A stretch of 64,000 bases of DNA, taken from assembly GCA_035487355.1 (NCBI GenBank), contig DATHMF010000006.1, positions 1-64,000 of the forward strand, written 5' to 3'. Both the position numbers and the translations under genes were made by a program. This document shows positions 24,747 to 34,713 of the stretch, piece by piece. Below the pieces are notes generated by a model, which worked only from the letters and a program-made list of their open reading frames with translations, had not been told where the DNA came from and searched no databases. This DNA is from Terriglobales bacterium. GTDB taxonomy: Bacteria; Acidobacteriota; Terriglobia; Terriglobales; Acidobacteriaceae. The stretch's first letter is position 1. Each line of letters starts with the position of its first letter.

Positions 24747-27700
24747 ATGAGGCGGTTTTTGTTTCTTTCGTTGGTAATACTTCTTTCGAGCAGCGTGCTC
24801 TTTGCTCAATTTGACTCCGCAAGCGTCTTGGGAGCAGTGCGGGATAGCACGGGTGCTCTGGTATCGGGCGCGAACGTCACGCTCACCAATCTGGAAACTG
24901 GAATCAGCGCCCAAAGCACCACGACCGATGCTGGGCAGTACGAATTTCCCTCCGTGCGTGTTGGCCGGTACAAAATCGTTGTGGAAAAGCAAGGATTCGC
25001 CAAGGCAATCGCCGATGATGTCGTCGTCAATGTGAGTGCCCGCCAGCGGGTTGATCTTACGCTCTCACCAGCACAAGCGACAGAGTCGGTCGAAGTCAAT
25101 GATGCCGTGAGTTTAGTTGAAACTGATTCCAGCCAACGCGGACAGATCGTCTCCAAAACTCAGGCTGTGGAATTGCCGCTCAATGGACGCGAATATTCGC
25201 AGCTCGTTCTGCTCACCAGCGGAGTGCGGCAATCGGCGGTAGGAACCGGCAGCGTCTCGACCAACCGCGAGGGTTCGTTCAACGTCAATGGCCTGCGCAG
25301 CACCTTCAATAACTATCTTCTCGATGGACTCGATAACAACGCCTACGGAACCAGCAACCAGGGTTTTTCCAATCAGGTGGTCCAGCCTTCGCCTGACGCA
25401 CTGGCCGAATTCCAGGTAGTTACAAACAATGAAAGCGCCGAGTACGGGCGTGCCGGCGGAGCGACCATCAATGTCGCTTACGCCAGCGGCGGCAACCATA
25501 TTCACGGCACGGTGTATGAGTTTCTGCGCAACAACGCTGTTAATGCTTTCCCGTTTCCCAAGCCCCCGGATGGAAGAAAGCCGCAGTTCAATCGCAACCA
25601 GTTCGGGTTTACCTTTGGCGGTCCAATCATCCAACAAAAGGCCTTCTACTTTGTGGATTACGAAGGTTTCCGGCAGAGTAGAGGAATCGTCTCTACCTCC
25701 ACGATACCCACACTGGCGCAACGCTCCGGCATTCTTAACAAGAATGTTTACAATCCACTTACCGGGGTACTCTACCCAGCCGGCACACAGGTTCCAGCCA
25801 GTGCGATATCGCCCTTTGCGCAAAGCGTTTTGGCTGCGCTTCCTCAGCCTACCAATTCCGCTGCATCGAACAATTACGTCATCACTCAGCGTTTCACAAA
25901 CCACACTGACAAGTACGACGCCAAGTTCGATTATCAATTCAACGAGAAGATCAATGGATTTCTGCGCTTGAGCCAGCGCAAAGCCAATCTGGTGGATAAC
26001 CCTCCGATTCCCTTACCTTCAGGCGGGGCCGGCAATGGCAATACCAGAATTTTGAACCAGCAGATCGCCACCGGATTTACCTGGGCGCGCAGCGCGACAC
26101 AATTACTGGAAGCCCGCTTTGGAATTTCTCGCACTCAAGGCGGAAAATTTCCGCTGGCGCTCGGTCTGCCGAGCGCGCAGAGCCTTTTTGGAATTCCCGG
26201 ATTGCCCACGGACCCGCGCATCACTGGTGGCGTTCCAACCGAGTTGATCTCAGGGTTCTCCGATCTGGGTAGACAGGCGACCAATCCGCAATGGCAATAT
26301 CCTCTGGTCTACAACCCCAAGATCAACTATTCGATCTTTCATAAACGGCATTCCATAAAGTTTGGATACGAATATCAGTGGATCGGGACCACGGTTCAAG
26401 ACGTAAATCCGCTCTACGGACGTGACTCTTATACTGGCGGCTTCAGCCGCTACCCCACCGGAGCACAAGGCGGGCTGACTGCGATTGCAAATGGTCCTAT
26501 TTATAATTTTGCCGATTTTCTCTTCGGTGCGCGCGCTCAATATGCGTTAAGCACATTTTTTATCGCCCACTTGCGCCAGCAACAGCACTACACATATATC
26601 CAGGATGATTGGAAGGTAACCGACCGGCTGACGCTCAATCTCGGGCTGCGCTATGAATACGCCACTCCCTATTACGAGAAAAACAACCATCTGACGAACT
26701 TCGATCCTGCTTCGCTCAGCATGATCTCGGCCAAAGATGGAGGCATTACCGACCGTGCCCTGGTCAATCCTGATCGCAACGACTTCGCCCCACGCTTTGG
26801 CTTTGCCTTCGCTCCGACCAATAAGATGTCAATTCGCGGAGGCTACGGCGTCAGTTACATTCATTACAACCGCGCCGGTGCTGGAAATCTGCTTCCCATC
26901 AATGGCCCGCAGGTGATCAATGCCGTGGTCAACCAAACCAACCCTCGCGCTGCGACTTTCCTGACCACCGATCAGGGCTATCCCTTGGGCATCACTGCAC
27001 CCAGCAACTTTAATCCGCTCACCGCCAACATCACCTACGTTCCTAAGAACTACCGCACCAGCTACGTTCAAAGCTGGTTTCTTTCCGTGCAACGCGAACT
27101 GGCCAAAAACACCATCATTGACGTCGCCTATGTTGGCAACCATGCCGCCAAATTGCTGCTCTTTGCCAATTTCAATCAGGCCCATCCTTATAACAGCGGC
27201 ACCCTCGCCCAGAACCGGCCCATTTCTGCTTTTGGCGATATCACTTACGCCTTCAATGGTGGAGATGCGAATTATCACAGCTTGCAAGTACGCTTTGAGC
27301 ATCGCTATTCCGGCGGACTTACTTTACTGAACTCCTTTACTTACTCTCACGCCATTGATAATGGATCGGGATCGCTGGAGAATCCTTTCGGCAACTTCCC
27401 CGCCCCGCAGGATATCTATAATCTCAGGGCCGAGCGTGCAACCTCCGCCTATGACCAACCGCTGACCAACACCACCAGCCTGGTTTATGAACTTCCTTTC
27501 GGCCATAGCAGAAAATTTTTGAATTCATTGCCCGGCTTTGCCGATCAGGCTGTTGGCGGATGGGAGATCAGCGTTATCAATCAGGCCAATAGCGGCCAAC
27601 CCATCACCATTACCTACAGCCCTTCAGCAAACGTGCAGGTCTCGGGAATTCAGCAGGACTTCCGCGGGGCCAATAACTACCGCCCCAACCTGATTCCGGG

Positions 27701-28034
27701 AATTCCGGTTCTCACTGGCTTCAACCCAGCGAGTGGGCTTCCCTATTTGAATAGTGCCGCCTTCGCCGTACCAACCGGCACACCCTTCGGCAATGCTGGT
27801 CGCAACATCGCCCGCGGTCCAAATTTCAACCAGTTGGACTTTGCCGCGAACAAGAATTTCCGGCTGCCCTTTGAAGGGACTTACCTGCAATTCCGCGCCG
27901 AGTTCTTTAACCTCTTCAACCACGCTAACTTCATCCCGCCACCCAGCAACATCTCGAGCGGGGGCTCATTCGGTAAGATTACCAGTGCTTATGATCCGCG
28001 TCTGATTCAATTCGGCTTGAAGCTGGGCTTTTAG
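24747..28034 (+). CDS. TonB-dependent receptor-like outer membrane protein (Oar type), second of three
   Basis: Protein of 1095 residues: signal peptide (about 1-20, ending VLFAQ), carboxypeptidase-regulatory-like domain (about 24-105: SVLGAVRDSTGALVSGANV ... VGRYKIVVEKQGF), plug (AVELPLNGREYSQLVLL and a conserved 'Leu-Leu-Asp-Gly-Leu-Asp-Asn-Asn'), and a long beta barrel ending LKLGF with terminal Phe. It is divergent from the giant phosphoesterase, so the two may serve one nutrient, for example phosphate-containing polymers; this is inference. A ribosome site (AAGGGG) precedes the ATG. Confidence 0.9.
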   Translation: MRRFLFLSLVILLSSSVLFAQFDSASVLGAVRDSTGALVSGANVTLTNLETGISAQSTTTDAGQYEFPSVRVGRYKIVVEKQGFAKAIADDVVVNVSARQRVDLTLSPAQATESVEVNDAVSLVETDSSQRGQIVSKTQAVELPLNGREYSQLVLLTSGVRQSAVGTGSVSTNREGSFNVNGLRSTFNNYLLDGLDNNAYGTSNQGFSNQVVQPSPDALAEFQVVTNNESAEYGRAGGATINVAYASGGNHIHGTVYEFLRNNAVNAFPFPKPPDGRKPQFNRNQFGFTFGGPIIQQKAFYFVDYEGFRQSRGIVSTSTIPTLAQRSGILNKNVYNPLTGVLYPAGTQVPASAISPFAQSVLAALPQPTNSAASNNYVITQRFTNHTDKYDAKFDYQFNEKINGFLRLSQRKANLVDNPPIPLPSGGAGNGNTRILNQQIATGFTWARSATQLLEARFGISRTQGGKFPLALGLPSAQSLFGIPGLPTDPRITGGVPTELISGFSDLGRQATNPQWQYPLVYNPKINYSIFHKRHSIKFGYEYQWIGTTVQDVNPLYGRDSYTGGFSRYPTGAQGGLTAIANGPIYNFADFLFGARAQYALSTFFIAHLRQQQHYTYIQDDWKVTDRLTLNLGLRYEYATPYYEKNNHLTNFDPASLSMISAKDGGITDRALVNPDRNDFAPRFGFAFAPTNKMSIRGGYGVSYIHYNRAGAGNLLPINGPQVINAVVNQTNPRAATFLTTDQGYPLGITAPSNFNPLTANITYVPKNYRTSYVQSWFLSVQRELAKNTIIDVAYVGNHAAKLLLFANFNQAHPYNSGTLAQNRPISAFGDITYAFNGGDANYHSLQVRFEHRYSGGLTLLNSFTYSHAIDNGSGSLENPFGNFPAPQDIYNLRAERATSAYDQPLTNTTSLVYELPFGHSRKFLNSLPGFADQAVGGWEISVINQANSGQPITITYSPSANVQVSGIQQDFRGANNYRPNLIPGIPVLTGFNPASGLPYLNSAAFAVPTGTPFGNAGRNIARGPNFNQLDFAANKNFRLPFEGTYLQFRAEFFNLFNHANFIPPPSNISSGGSFGKITSAYDPRLIQFGLKLGF

Positions 28035-28513
28035 AGCTGTTTTCACATCCGACTCGGAGGGCAGGTTCGAGACATGTATCAGGGCGCGAGGTCACTTGTG
28101 CCGTCGCCCACCCTATTGAAATTGGGGCTTTCGGCCCCTGCGTGCGAAACATGTTTTTTTGCGCCGCAAAGGCACTCTCTGAGAATCCCTGTTTTTCTCT
28201 GTGCCTCTGTGTCTCTGTGGTGTAACGTCCCGAAATACCCGATCAATGTCCTGCCCCTTTCCGTCCTACAGATCGTTTTTCGCTCATAACTTTTCCAGGT
28301 GCATCCCGTCTAAGTTTGGAAGAGCAGTTTTACAGAGTCGCAGCGAGTTTCGTGCCTGCAGTCAGGCAGCAGGTGGGCACGCAAAAGCGTTGCAGACTCC
28401 GCGCCAACGATGTACGCCATCCTCGGGGCAGACCTCCTGTCTTGATGGCGAGTTCAAGGCTGCCTCAAACCGGGTCCCCGCGTTTAGGGGGAAAAAAGGG
28501 AGTTAAGGTTTAT
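28035..28513. other. Non-coding gap with degenerate repeat phrases
   Basis: No supported gene is seen; the frames here look random, with Arg/Pro/Ser-rich content. A CTCTGTGCCTCTGTGTCTCTGTGG phrase at about 28191-28220 belongs to the dispersed ACAGAG family also seen at 41077-41107. The ribosome site of the next gene lies at the right end. Confidence 0.6.
28191..28220. repeat. Dispersed CACAGAGACACAGAG-type phrase
   Basis: In the minus orientation it reads CCACAGAGACACAGAGGCAC. Relatives lie at 41077-41107 and, in a CACAAAGGACACAAAGG variant, at 37291-37310, 59667-59690 and 59787-59808. All are in gaps between genes. Confidence 0.6.
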
Positions 28514-28912
28514 ATGAAGCTATTGATAATTTCCAAGAAGCTGCTGCCAGCGCTGGCCTTGCTTGTGGCTACGAGCGCGTTCGCAGCCGACAAGGCTTCG
28601 TTGCAATTGTATGAAGCGGCAACCGTAAGCGGACATAAACTGGCCCCAGGCGAATACCAGCTTAAGTGGGATGGAGCCGGCCCCAGCGTCGAGCTTAACA
28701 TCTTGTCGAAAGGGAAGGTGGTAGCAACTGTACCCGCGCACTTGGTCGAGCAGAGCAATGTGGAACGTAGAAATACGTACAAGGTTCACATGAACGATGA
28801 TGGCACAGCTACTCTGGTCAAGATTGATTTTGCCGGCAAGAAATATGCGCTTTCTCTCACCGACGACTCAGCCTCGGGTGAAGCAACGGCCCAGAAAGAC
28901 AGCAAGCAGTGA
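28514..28912 (+). CDS. Small exported protein of unknown function, beta-rich
   Basis: I start at the ATG at 28514, preceded by AAAGGGAG and TAAGGT, because it begins a clean signal peptide (MKLLIISKKLLPALALL ... AFAAD). The longer frame to 28316 is Arg-rich and unlikely. The mature part, about 108 residues, alternates short strands (LQLYEAATVSGHKLAPGEY, LKWDGAGPSVELNILSKGKVV, YKVHMNDDGTATLVKIDF). Such small periplasmic proteins are common in Acidobacteriota with no known role. The Ser/Ala/Lys tail looks disordered. Confidence 0.75.
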   Translation: MKLLIISKKLLPALALLVATSAFAADKASLQLYEAATVSGHKLAPGEYQLKWDGAGPSVELNILSKGKVVATVPAHLVEQSNVERRNTYKVHMNDDGTATLVKIDFAGKKYALSLTDDSASGEATAQKDSKQ

Positions 28913-29032
28913 AGTATCGAGAAACCACTTGGAGGGGCACAAACAATGTACGGCACAATGCTACAAAAAGTGCTGTCCCGCAAAGCGGAAGAGAATGCAA
29001 TCCGCCCTGCGGGACTTTGTGGAACTGATTCT

Positions 29033-30541
29033 TCATCCTATGCGCGTACAAACCGCTTTCACTTCTGTGTATAGCTCGAGAACATCCTTACCCATTTCGC
29101 GTCCCCAGCCCGATTGCTTATACCCGCCGAAGGGCAGCGCCGCGTCGAAGATGTTGTAGCAGTTGATCCACACCGTTCCTGCTTTCAGCTCTGCGGCAAG
29201 TTGGTGCGCTTTGCTGATGTCTTTGGTCCATATCCCGGCCGCGAGTCCGTAGACCGTGTCATTGGCGGTGGCCACCACGTCATCAGCGTCTTTGAACGGA
29301 ATCGCCGTAACTACGGGTCCAAAGATCTCTTCCTGTACGACTTTCATCTTCGGATTCGTGTTGACCAGCACCGTCGGCTCGACAAAATAGCCTTTATTGC
29401 CGGAACGCTTGCCGCCCGTCGTTGCCTTGGCTCCTTCCGAGAAGCCTGATTCCAGGTATCCACAAACGCGCTGTAACTGTTCGTGGGAAACCAGCGGCCC
29501 CATCTGTGTCTGTGGATCCATGCCCGCTCCGACGCGGATCTTCTTTGCCTGTTGCGATACGCCTTCGACAACGCGATCAAAAATATTGCTCTCTATGTAG
29601 AGCCGCGATCCCGCGCAGCAACACTGCCCGTGGTTAAAGAAGATTGCGCTCGCCGCACCTTTCACCGCGGTATCAACATCGGCATCGCTGAAAACGACAT
29701 TGGGCGATTTGCCTCCCAATTCCAGCGAAACCTTCTTGAGATTGCCCGCAGCCGCTTGCAGCACCAGCTTGCCGACTTCGGTTGAACCTGTGAAAGCAAC
29801 CTTATCAACATCCGGATGAGCAGCCAGCGCGGCCCCGGCGGTTTCACCAAACCCTGTGACGATGTTCAATACGCCGGCAGGAATCCCGGCTTGCAGCGCC
29901 ATTTCACCCAGCAAGAGTGCAGAAAGCGGGGTTTGCTCTGCCGGCTTGAGTACGACAGTACAGCCGGTTGCCAAAGCTGGTCCAAGCTTCCACGCAGCCA
30001 TCAATAGTGGGAAGTTCCACGGAATGATTTGAGCGACCACGCCTACCGGCTCGCGCAGAGTGTAGCTGAAATACTTTGCCCCCGGGGTATACGGCACAGA
30101 AATTGGTATGGTTGTGCCCTCTACTTTCGTGGCCCAACCCGCCATGTAACGAAACAAATCCACCGCTAATGGGACGTCTGCCGCGCGCGCCACGCCGATG
30201 GGCTTGCCGTTATCCAGCGTTTCGAGTTCTGCAAATTGCTCGAGGTTTTGCTCCATGAGGTCCGCCAGCTTCCAGATCGCGCGTCCGCGCTCGGAGGGCG
30301 TCATTTTGCGCCACGGACCATTTTCAAATGCCCGGCGCGCTGCCTTTACCGCCAGGTCTACATCTTGCTTATCCCCTTCGGCCACTTGTACCAGTGCTTC
30401 TTCGGTCGAAGGGTCGAGGGTGGCAAAAGTCTTTCCCGATGTGGCGTCAACCCACTTGCCATCAATCAGCATCTTTTTGGGTTTGGACAAGAACTGAAGG
30501 ACATGCTCGTTCAACTGCGTTGCTGTAGCTGTGGCACCCAT
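29033..30541 (-). CDS. NAD(P)-dependent aldehyde dehydrogenase
   Basis: Protein of 502 residues, the usual length for ALDH class 1/2-like enzymes. Visible motifs are PWNFP (174-178), the cofactor loop FTGSTEVGK (250-258), ELGGK with catalytic-base E274, and GQCCCAGSR with the nucleophile expected at the middle Cys, C308. EEIFGPV and the PFGGYKQSGWGREMG segment near the end are complete. No signal peptide is seen. It should oxidise aldehydes to acids in the cytoplasm. It stands alone, divergent from the nucleoside genes at 30838 onwards. A role in removing acetaldehyde made by the nearby DeoC aldolase is possible, but only position suggests it. Confidence 0.95.
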   Translation of the reverse strand: MGATATATQLNEHVLQFLSKPKKMLIDGKWVDATSGKTFATLDPSTEEALVQVAEGDKQDVDLAVKAARRAFENGPWRKMTPSERGRAIWKLADLMEQNLEQFAELETLDNGKPIGVARAADVPLAVDLFRYMAGWATKVEGTTIPISVPYTPGAKYFSYTLREPVGVVAQIIPWNFPLLMAAWKLGPALATGCTVVLKPAEQTPLSALLLGEMALQAGIPAGVLNIVTGFGETAGAALAAHPDVDKVAFTGSTEVGKLVLQAAAGNLKKVSLELGGKSPNVVFSDADVDTAVKGAASAIFFNHGQCCCAGSRLYIESNIFDRVVEGVSQQAKKIRVGAGMDPQTQMGPLVSHEQLQRVCGYLESGFSEGAKATTGGKRSGNKGYFVEPTVLVNTNPKMKVVQEEIFGPVVTAIPFKDADDVVATANDTVYGLAAGIWTKDISKAHQLAAELKAGTVWINCYNIFDAALPFGGYKQSGWGREMGKDVLELYTEVKAVCTRIG

Positions 30542-30837
30542 GATTGTTTACCTCCGTATGGTTTTGGTTGGGCAGGAATAACGAAATTACATTCAGATCT
30601 TTATTTTCACTAGTTGTCGCTCCGATCCAAATGCCTGGTTCAAATACCGCAAAACATATCATCGGCATGCTAAGGGAGTGTTAAAAGCGTTACCGATAAT
30701 TAAGAAATACTCCGTTAACTAGTCTAATACCACTGTTGGACGAATAACAGGCGATTATGGCTTCCCTGCTTTTGCAGGTTGGCCGCGCTTGCATACGGGA
30801 GTTCAATTAGAATTGTTCTTTGCTTCCACCCAAACCT

Positions 30838-31251
30838 ATGTCTAAGCTTGCAACCAAAGACTATGATCTGCTTCTGCAATCAGCCCGCGAGATTCTCCGG
30901 CATGCCCATGCTCCGTACTCCGGATTCAAAGTAGGGGCAGCAATCCTGACCCAAGAGGGAAAGATCTTTACCGGATGCAATGTCGAGAACGCCTCCTATG
31001 GATTGACCATCTGTGCCGAGCGATCCGCAATTTTCACAGCGGTTGCCAATTCTGCAGGAGGAAAACTGGCGCTGCGCGCAGTTGCCGTGGTCAATGAAAA
31101 GGAGGTCCCGTGCCCTCCCTGTGGAGCGTGCCGCCAGGTAATTTCCGAGTTTGGCATGGACACCATTGTGCTGTTTAAGTCCGAGGCGGGTTACCAGGAG
31201 CTGACCATCTCCGATCTGTTACCCTCAAGCTTCCAATTCCCAAAGAGTTGA
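30838..31251 (+). CDS. cdd: Cytidine deaminase
   Basis: I use the ATG at 30838 (137 residues); a TTG at 30820 would add six. Catalytic zinc motif CAE at 59-61 and PCGACRQ with zinc Cys at 95 and 98 are intact, as is the N-terminal APYSGFKVGAA substrate segment and GCNVENASYG. It deaminates cytidine and deoxycytidine to uridine and deoxyuridine. No clear ribosome site precedes the ATG. It is the first gene of a plus-strand group with deoC and the nucleoside phosphorylase. Confidence 0.95.
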   Translation: MSKLATKDYDLLLQSAREILRHAHAPYSGFKVGAAILTQEGKIFTGCNVENASYGLTICAERSAIFTAVANSAGGKLALRAVAVVNEKEVPCPPCGACRQVISEFGMDTIVLFKSEAGYQELTISDLLPSSFQFPKS

Positions 31252-31335
31252 CTGCAACGCTCTGGCTAAAACTTAAATGCGAATGGAGAAATTCTTGAGC
31301 ACTACGTGCCGATCCGAAACGAAAGGAAGAGTTTC

Positions 31336-32016
31336 ATGCCAACTGTGAGCGATTGGCAATCAGCCGCCAAACTCATTGATCACACCCTGCTGAAACCGGA
31401 GGCAACAGCCAATCAGATCACACAGCTCTGCCAGGAAGCGCTGAAGTTTGGCTTCGCCAGTGTCTGCGTGCAACCCTGCTACGTGCCGATGGTCAGTTCT
31501 CTTCTTCAGGATTCGGCAGTGAAGGTTTGCACCGTCATCGGATTTCCTTCGGGAGCAACCCTGACCGATTGCAAACGCTTTGAAGCATTCGAGGTACTGG
31601 CGAGGGGCGCCCGCGAGCTGGATATGGTCATTAATATTGGCGCGCTGAAGTCGGGGGCCGATGCCACAGTCCAGGCGGATATCTATGCCGTTTCCGATGC
31701 TGTGCATCAAGAGCGTGCAATCCTCAAGGTGATTATTGAGACGGCGCTGCTTACGCAAGAGGAAAAAATCAAGGCCTGCGAGCTTGCCGTGGCCGCTGGC
31801 GCCGAGTTTGTGAAAACCAGCACCGGATTTGCCGGCGGCGGAGCGACCGTGGAAGATGTGGCGCTCATGCGCAAAACGGTGGGCGATCGCGCCAAGGTCA
31901 AAGCTTCAGGCGGCATTCGCACCCTGGCTGATTTTCAGGCGATGGTTTCTGCCGGCGCAGACCGAGTGGGAGCTTCCGCTTCGGTCGCGATTGTGCGCGA
32001 ACTCGGGGCCCCATAG
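31336..32016 (+). CDS. deoC: Deoxyribose-phosphate aldolase
   Basis: The start at 31336 has AAGGAAGAG before it and gives 226 residues. [11 protein letters not shown] near the N-terminus, D96 in ELDMVINIG, the Schiff-base Lys K160 in EFVKTSTGF, and K189 in KASGGIR match the DeoC catalytic set. It splits 2-deoxyribose 5-phosphate into glyceraldehyde 3-phosphate and acetaldehyde. It lies between cdd and the phosphorylase, so deaminated pyrimidine deoxynucleosides can be fully degraded, except that a phosphopentomutase gene is not in this window. Confidence 0.95.
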   Translation: MPTVSDWQSAAKLIDHTLLKPEATANQITQLCQEALKFGFASVCVQPCYVPMVSSLLQDSAVKVCTVIGFPSGATLTDCKRFEAFEVLARGARELDMVINIGALKSGADATVQADIYAVSDAVHQERAILKVIIETALLTQEEKIKACELAVAAGAEFVKTSTGFAGGGATVEDVALMRKTVGDRAKVKASGGIRTLADFQAMVSAGADRVGASASVAIVRELGAP

Positions 32017-32047
32017 CCATCAATTCAATAGAAGAAGGTATGCATGA

Positions 32048-33358
32048 ATGCATGTTACTGACCTGATCCGCAAGAAGCGTGATGGCGTTGAGCTACAGCC
32101 ATCGGAGATAGAATTCCTCGTCATCGGCTATACCGCAGGACAGATTCCTGATTACCAGATGTCTGCCTGGCTCATGGCCGTGGTTCTGCGAGGCATGACC
32201 CGTGCTGAATTGGCGGCATTGACTTCGGTGATGCTGCACTCGGGCGAGGTCTTGGACTTATCTGAGCTTGATGGCCCTAAGGTTGATAAGCATTCCACGG
32301 GCGGCGTGGGCGACAAGACTTCTCTGGTGATTGCGCCCATTGTTGCTGCCGGTGGCGTCTTTGTCCCCATGGTCAGCGGACGTGGGCTGGGGCACACGGG
32401 CGGCACGCTCGACAAGCTCGAGTCTATTGCCGGCTTCAACGTAAATCTTTCCGCTGCCGATTTCCGGCGTGTTCTTTCCTCTTGCGGCTGTGCCCTGGCT
32501 GGGCAGACGGGCGAGATTGCACCGGCTGACAAAAAGATCTATGCCTTGCGCGACGTGACCGGCACGGTCGAGAGCCCTTACCTGATTTGTGCCTCCATCA
32601 TGAGCAAGAAAATGGCGGAAGGAATTGATGCATTAGTGCTGGATGTGAAGACCGGCAACGGCGCCTTTATGAAATCAGAGCAGGATGCTGCATTCCTCGC
32701 CGAGCTGATGGTCGAAACCGGGGAACGTTTGGGGAAGAAAATCGTTGCTTTAATTACCGACATGGACCAGCCCCTCGGACAAGCCATAGGCAATTCCCTG
32801 GAAGTTGTAGAGTGCCTGGAAATCATGGATGGCGGTGGACCGGCCGACCTTCGTGAATTATGTTTATTGCTTTCGTCGCGAATGTTTCTGCTTGCCAAAC
32901 GGGTTGCAACCCTGGATGAAGGAAAGAATCTTGCAGCAGAGATGATCTCTACCGGCCTGGCGCACGAAAAGTTCCGCGAGATCGTTGGACTGCAAGGGGG
33001 CAATGTCGCGGCGATTGACGACCCGACGCTGCTGCCACAGGCGGAGCACCAGATCGAGATACTGAGTCCGGCTTCCGGCTTTGTCACTTCCATGCTTTGC
33101 GAACAATTGGGAACAGCCAGCGTGCTTCTGGGTGGTGGCCGCGAACGCAAAGAAGATTCAGTTGATCCTGCGGTGGGAATGATCCTTCACAAAAAGGTGG
33201 GCGACCAGGTCGCAGCCGATGAGCCGCTCTGCACTATTTATTACAACTCGACAGCGCGTCTGGAGAGCGCGCAGCCTCTCATTGAAGAGAGCTACAAGAT
33301 TGAGGATGCTCCTCCGAAAAAAGCCAGGCCGCTCATCCATCGCGTAATCGGAGAGTAA
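32048..33358 (+). CDS. Pyrimidine-nucleoside/thymidine phosphorylase
   Basis: Protein of 436 residues, right length for the family. The phosphate-binding signature KHSTGGVGDK lies at 81-90, with SGRGLGHTGGTLDKLESI at 110-127 and LDVKTGNGAFM further on. The C-terminal alpha/beta domain is complete. It cleaves thymidine, deoxyuridine or uridine with phosphate to base and (deoxy)ribose 1-phosphate. AAGAAGG precedes the ATG by a short gap, and the gene follows deoC by 31 bp. Whether it is DeoA-like (thymidine) or Pdp-like (uridine too) cannot be settled by eye. Confidence 0.95.
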   Translation: MHVTDLIRKKRDGVELQPSEIEFLVIGYTAGQIPDYQMSAWLMAVVLRGMTRAELAALTSVMLHSGEVLDLSELDGPKVDKHSTGGVGDKTSLVIAPIVAAGGVFVPMVSGRGLGHTGGTLDKLESIAGFNVNLSAADFRRVLSSCGCALAGQTGEIAPADKKIYALRDVTGTVESPYLICASIMSKKMAEGIDALVLDVKTGNGAFMKSEQDAAFLAELMVETGERLGKKIVALITDMDQPLGQAIGNSLEVVECLEIMDGGGPADLRELCLLLSSRMFLLAKRVATLDEGKNLAAEMISTGLAHEKFREIVGLQGGNVAAIDDPTLLPQAEHQIEILSPASGFVTSMLCEQLGTASVLLGGGRERKEDSVDPAVGMILHKKVGDQVAADEPLCTIYYNSTARLESAQPLIEESYKIEDAPPKKARPLIHRVIGE

Positions 33359-33367
33359 CATAAATTC

Positions 33368-34252
33368 TCAGCGCGGATTATCCAGCTGTGCCACATCCTG
33401 TGCGATCTGAGGTATCACTGCCTGAAGCAGCGTTTTAAATTGCCCAGCCACGCGCCGTCCTGTCTCAAGTACTTCCTGGTGATTGAGTGGAGCATCAAGA
33501 ACGCCCGCAGCCATGTTGGTGACGCAAGAGATGGCAAGCACCTTGATTTTCATCTGGCGGGCAACAATCGCCTCAGGAACAGTGGACATGCCCACCAAGT
33601 CGGCGCCAATTGCCCGCAGATAGTGGATTTCAGCAGGAGTCTCATAGCTTGGCCCCAACAAGGCAGCGTATACACCTTCCGGCATCTCGAAGCCGAGTTG
33701 CCGGGCGGCATCCACTGCGATCTTTCGATAGGCTTTCGAATATGCCTCGGTCATGTCAATAAACCGAGGACCGAAGCGTTCATCCTCAGGACCCACCAGA
33801 GGATTCTGCCCTAGAAGATTGATATGGTCGCGGATCACGACCAGCCGCCCCTGGCCGTACTGCAGATTAATTCCTCCGGCGGCGTTGGTGAGGATGGCCG
33901 CGCGCACGCCTAACCGTCCGAGAACGCGTATGGGGAAGGCGGCCTTCTGTGCCGAGTTCCCTTCATAAAGATGCACCCTTCCCTGCATGGTGGCGACCGG
34001 CCACTTGCCGATCTTGCCGAGGACAAGCTGACCGGCGTGGCCGACGGCGGTGGAGCGCGAGAAATGAGGGATATCGCCAAAGCTGATTTTGACAGCTTCG
34101 GTCATTTCGTCGGCGAAGGCGCCCAGTCCGGAACCGAGCACTACGGCCACTGTAGGGCGTAGTGAGGTCCGGCTGAGAATGAATTTTGCCGCCTCTTCGG
34201 CTTGGAGGAATTGGTCTGCCGGTACGTCACTACGTTGCGGGATAGCTGTCAT
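33368..34252 (-). CDS. Purine nucleoside phosphorylase, class I trimeric type
   Basis: Protein of 294 residues. VAVVLGSGLGAFAD near the start is the phosphate loop; FSRSTAVGHAGQLVLG, ILTNAAGGIN, LLGPSYETPAEI and a VGMSTVPEA segment follow in the order of class I enzymes. It converts inosine, guanosine and deoxy forms to base plus (deoxy)ribose 1-phosphate. It converges on the pyrimidine phosphorylase (nine bases between stops). Inosine from the exported adenosine deaminase-family enzyme nearby would be a natural substrate if imported. Confidence 0.95.
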   Translation of the reverse strand: MTAIPQRSDVPADQFLQAEEAAKFILSRTSLRPTVAVVLGSGLGAFADEMTEAVKISFGDIPHFSRSTAVGHAGQLVLGKIGKWPVATMQGRVHLYEGNSAQKAAFPIRVLGRLGVRAAILTNAAGGINLQYGQGRLVVIRDHINLLGQNPLVGPEDERFGPRFIDMTEAYSKAYRKIAVDAARQLGFEMPEGVYAALLGPSYETPAEIHYLRAIGADLVGMSTVPEAIVARQMKIKVLAISCVTNMAAGVLDAPLNHQEVLETGRRVAGQFKTLLQAVIPQIAQDVAQLDNPR

Positions 34253-34329
34253 GTTTGTTTTCCATTCTCTTTCACAGTTGTCATTCCGAACTGCTCGAGC
34301 CGTAAGGAATCTGCATTCCTGCGTTTTAG

Positions 34330-34713
34330 TTACTGAGTGCGCGGGATCCGGAGTTTATGGACCAGATTTTTTCCAGACTCAACGCATACGGGCTGCATAT
34401 GTTCCGGCAGGCGCTTCTTATACGGACAAACCAGAAAATCGCCGTACAACTCATCATCAAACGTCGGCACAAGTTTGCGCAGGTACTCTGGCATCTCCTC
34501 TTTTTCGGTGGGGACGCTGAACATATGATGCGTTCCGATCGCCCACATCCGCGTGGAGGGGGTGCCATTGTAGAACCCAAGCCTTCCGTGCACGGTAATG
34601 CACGCCTGAGTAACACGGGGGTCGTTCTTGCACGTCCCGGCAAATGCCTGTACAAACATACCCGAAATCACCACGAGTACCGCCGCTCTTTTCACATTAG
34701 CCATGTCTCTCAC
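34330..34713 (-). CDS. Small exported protein of unknown function
   Basis: Protein of 127 residues from a GTG at 34713, or 124 from the ATG at 34704, which I consider as likely. A signal peptide ends at about FAGTC. The mature part has two or three Cys pairs in reach (Cys-Lys-Asn-Asp, Thr-Gln-Ala-Cys, Leu-Val-Cys-Pro, Pro-Val-Cys) and the phrases VHGRLGFYNGTPSTRMWAIG and DELYGDFLVCPY. Four Cys in an exported protein suggest disulfides. I do not recognise the family. It lies divergently upstream of the adenosine deaminase-family gene. Confidence 0.65.
   Translation of the reverse strand: MRDMANVKRAAVLVVISGMFVQAFAGTCKNDPRVTQACITVHGRLGFYNGTPSTRMWAIGTHHMFSVPTEKEEMPEYLRKLVPTFDDELYGDFLVCPYKKRLPEHMQPVCVESGKNLVHKLRIPRTQ

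Noticed and set aside
28316-28513. Upstream extension of the small exported protein at 28514
   Set aside because: The extension is Arg/Pro-rich and would bury a clean signal peptide; the ribosome site fits 28514.
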